7,126 nucleotides of DNA, from positions 1 through 7,126 of the forward strand of contig CAIYBQ010000091.1 of the NCBI GenBank assembly GCA_903924445.1. Reading direction: 5' to 3'. This document shows, piece by piece, positions 6,098-7,126 of the stretch. This stretch comes from an uncultured Armatimonadota bacterium. Lineage in GTDB: Bacteria > Armatimonadota > Armatimonadia > Armatimonadales > Armatimonadaceae. Position 1 is the stretch's first letter, and each line of letters starts with the position of its first letter. Below the pieces are notes generated by a model. That model was given only the letters and a program-made list of their open reading frames with translations, was not told the origin of the DNA and ran no database searches. The position numbers and the translations under genes were made by a program.

Positions 6098-6520
6098 GAC
6101 ATTCCCCCTAGACTTGCATTCGTAATGATTGCTAACTCCCGTCCGCTACACTTCGTCCCACATGCGGGTTCTGCGATGCCTTTGCAGAGCAGCCAGTATG
6201 GTGTAACTGACAACCTGCACCGCGAGAGTCGTTCCCCGATCTCCGAGACCAAACCGGTTCGAACGCCGGATTGCGTTGTCGTTTGTCTGGCATACGCATC
6301 GGAGCGCAGTGAGATTGTCCCACTCAAGCCTCTAGAGTTGCGTGGACCAGGGCTTGTCCTGATGGCAACGTACGACAAGCCAAAGGAGCTCAGGATGCCC
6401 AGCTACACAAGTCAACCATCGGACAGCATAAAACCATCTTTCGCCGAGAACCTATTCCAGTTACTGTTGCTGATGTAATCGCAATACAGCTCTGCCACAC
6501 CGCAAGTGTTCTTGAGGCCG

Positions 6521-6665
6521 ACACTCCACACATCTAACACGACCAAATAAGCGTCTTACGTGCGCTTACGCCCAGCCACCGGTGAGCAAGGGCTTCTCGT
6601 GTGCCGATCCGGCTCTGTCTCTCGTTCGTGGAATCGTTCCACCGTACGTTCATAGTGTGGAGTGT
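6521..6665. repeat. 11-bp inverted repeat pair spanning 145 bp
   Basis: ACACTCCACAC (6521-6531) is the exact reverse complement of GTGTGGAGTGT (6655-6665). A third, imperfect copy, ATGTGTGGAGATGTT, occurs at 6743-6757. The pair could be the ends of a tiny non-autonomous element, but no target-site duplication is visible next to it and the similarity does not extend inward. A shared regulatory site is the other option. Confidence 0.3.
6628..6642. repeat. Short perfect hairpin
   Basis: GTGGAA and TTCCAC pair perfectly across a TCG loop inside the inverted-repeat interval. There is no T-tract after it. Its function is unknown and it could be chance. Confidence 0.3.
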
Positions 6666-6847
6666 TTTGCAATTTCTGCAGAGCACACTACGTATTTCTG
6701 ATACAGAGTACTTCGATTCTGGCATTTGTCATGGGTACTGTAATGTGTGGAGATGTTCGCGAAGCCAAGCCATTTATTCGGTCTCACGCGCTTGGCGATG
6801 TCACACATCGGCACAAGAATCACAATTATTAACCACTTACGTACCCC

Positions 6848-6875
6848 TGTAATCGGGGACCAACTAATGTAGAAT
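6848..6875 (+). promoter_or_regulatory. Candidate promoter of the BTAD-type regulator gene
   Basis: TAGAAT at 6870-6875 matches five of six bases of the -10 consensus. The hexamer 17 bp upstream, CTGTAA, matches the -35 box at only three of six positions. Transcription would begin near 6882, leaving a leader of about 30 nt with no clear Shine-Dalgarno sequence before the ATG at 6914. Confidence 0.3.
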
Positions 6876-6913
6876 GTTTTTCACTAAGGTTTACTGGCCC
6901 CCTTCCACTGTAG

Positions 6914-7126
6914 ATGCAACAATCGACAATCAGCATATATGGACCATTCCAAGCTCTTAATTCCAATGGAAATCGGGTAGAGCTTGCATCGACCAAAGCA
7001 CGCCATATATTCACTGCGTTGATTCTTGCCTATCCTGAACCCGTTCAGCGAGAATCTCTTTCCAGAACGATTTGGCCGGACAGCTCGGATGAAAGCCGTA
7101 AAGTCCGCGTCCGCCAGGAAGTTGGC
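6914..7126 (+). CDS. BTAD/SARP-family transcriptional regulator, N-terminal part only
   Basis: The last 71 codons of the window are open and run off its end. An in-frame TAG immediately before the ATG (6911-6913) shows that translation cannot start earlier. Seen: an N-terminal strand pair (STISIYGPFQAL, then NGNRVELASTKARHIFTALI) and the helix-turn-helix segment PVQRESLSRTIWPDSSDESR and then KVRVRQEV. This is the standard start of the winged-helix domain that precedes a bacterial transcriptional activation domain (BTAD), where the family reads roughly v-x-R-e-x-L-x-x-x-L/I-W-P-d. Known: these activators bind direct repeats. Some stop after BTAD (about 250 residues), others continue into an ATPase and TPRs (about 900-1000 residues); which applies here lies beyond the window. 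A target among the neighbouring genes is possible but not shown. Confidence 0.82.
   Translation, partial: MQQSTISIYGPFQALNSNGNRVELASTKARHIFTALILAYPEPVQRESLSRTIWPDSSDESRKVRVRQEVG

Larger units (their letters stand above)
5969..6913. other. 945-bp interval without a convincing gene
   Basis: The longest open frame (plus strand, 5981-6478, 165 codons from a GTG) has no ribosome site, no recognisable motif and a residue mix typical of non-coding sequence. Its later part (about 6200-6478) has a mildly raised third-position GC, so a decayed or very divergent gene cannot be excluded. An opposite-strand frame over 6076-6378 is equally unremarkable. The interval contains phased TTACA repeats near its start, an 11-bp inverted repeat pair and a short hairpin further on, and a candidate promoter for the final gene. 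I see no tRNA, rRNA or transposase. Confidence 0.6.

Noticed and set aside
5981..6478. 165-codon plus-strand frame from a GTG
   Set aside because: There is no Shine-Dalgarno sequence, no motif and no domain-like pattern, and it runs across the phased repeat array. A decayed gene in its later part remains possible but is not supported enough to call.
1..7126. CRISPR array, tRNA, rRNA or insertion sequence
   Set aside because: Reading both strands by eye showed no regularly spaced long repeats, no tRNA cloverleaf-like segment and no transposase motifs. This was not a computed search.

Overview
The window reads as chromosomal DNA of a moderately GC-rich bacterium. The first 4 kb have coding regions at about 58-63% GC in sampled lines, while the last 3 kb are AT-richer, at about 40-55%. 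Lineage cannot be fixed from sequence alone. The mix of a single-pass membrane TPR protein, a BTAD/SARP-type winged-helix regulator and a bacterial RaSEA-like radical SAM protein suggests a phylum such as Armatimonadota, but this is inference.

Layout. (1) 2-799: C-terminal part, or all, of a membrane-anchored TPR protein, followed by a hairpin that may be a terminator (817-839). (2) 887-3964: a tightly packed three-gene operon on the + strand. It encodes an asparagine-synthetase-like ATP-pyrophosphatase without the catalytic glutaminase cysteine, an SGNH hydrolase, and a radical SAM protein whose motifs look like the archaeosine-synthase radical SAM subunit RaSEA. The first two genes are 4 bp apart and the last two overlap by one base (TAGTG). 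(3) 3965-4191: a decayed fragment of a GNAT acetyltransferase, paralogous to the intact GNAT gene 1.7 kb downstream. (4) 4192-5160, minus strand: an APH/choline-kinase-type phosphotransferase. (5) 5161-5512: a divergent promoter region with two nested inverted repeats. (6) 5513-5968: the intact GNAT gene. (7) 5969-6913: 945 bp without a convincing gene. It carries a striking helically phased series of TTACA repeats (6036-6097) and an 11-bp inverted repeat pair. (8) 6914 to the end: the first 71 residues of a BTAD/SARP-family regulator, cut by the window edge.

How the genes work together. The three-gene operon is the most interesting part. An adenylating amide-forming enzyme, an esterase/acyl-hydrolase-fold enzyme and a radical SAM enzyme with tight coupling imply one pathway that builds or tailors an amide-containing small molecule or a modified nucleobase. 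No carrier protein, peptide precursor, transporter or tRNA-guanine transglycosylase is visible, so the substrate is unknown. The right half (relic GNAT, APH, GNAT, large non-coding interval, regulator) looks like a looser accessory segment with gene duplication and decay.
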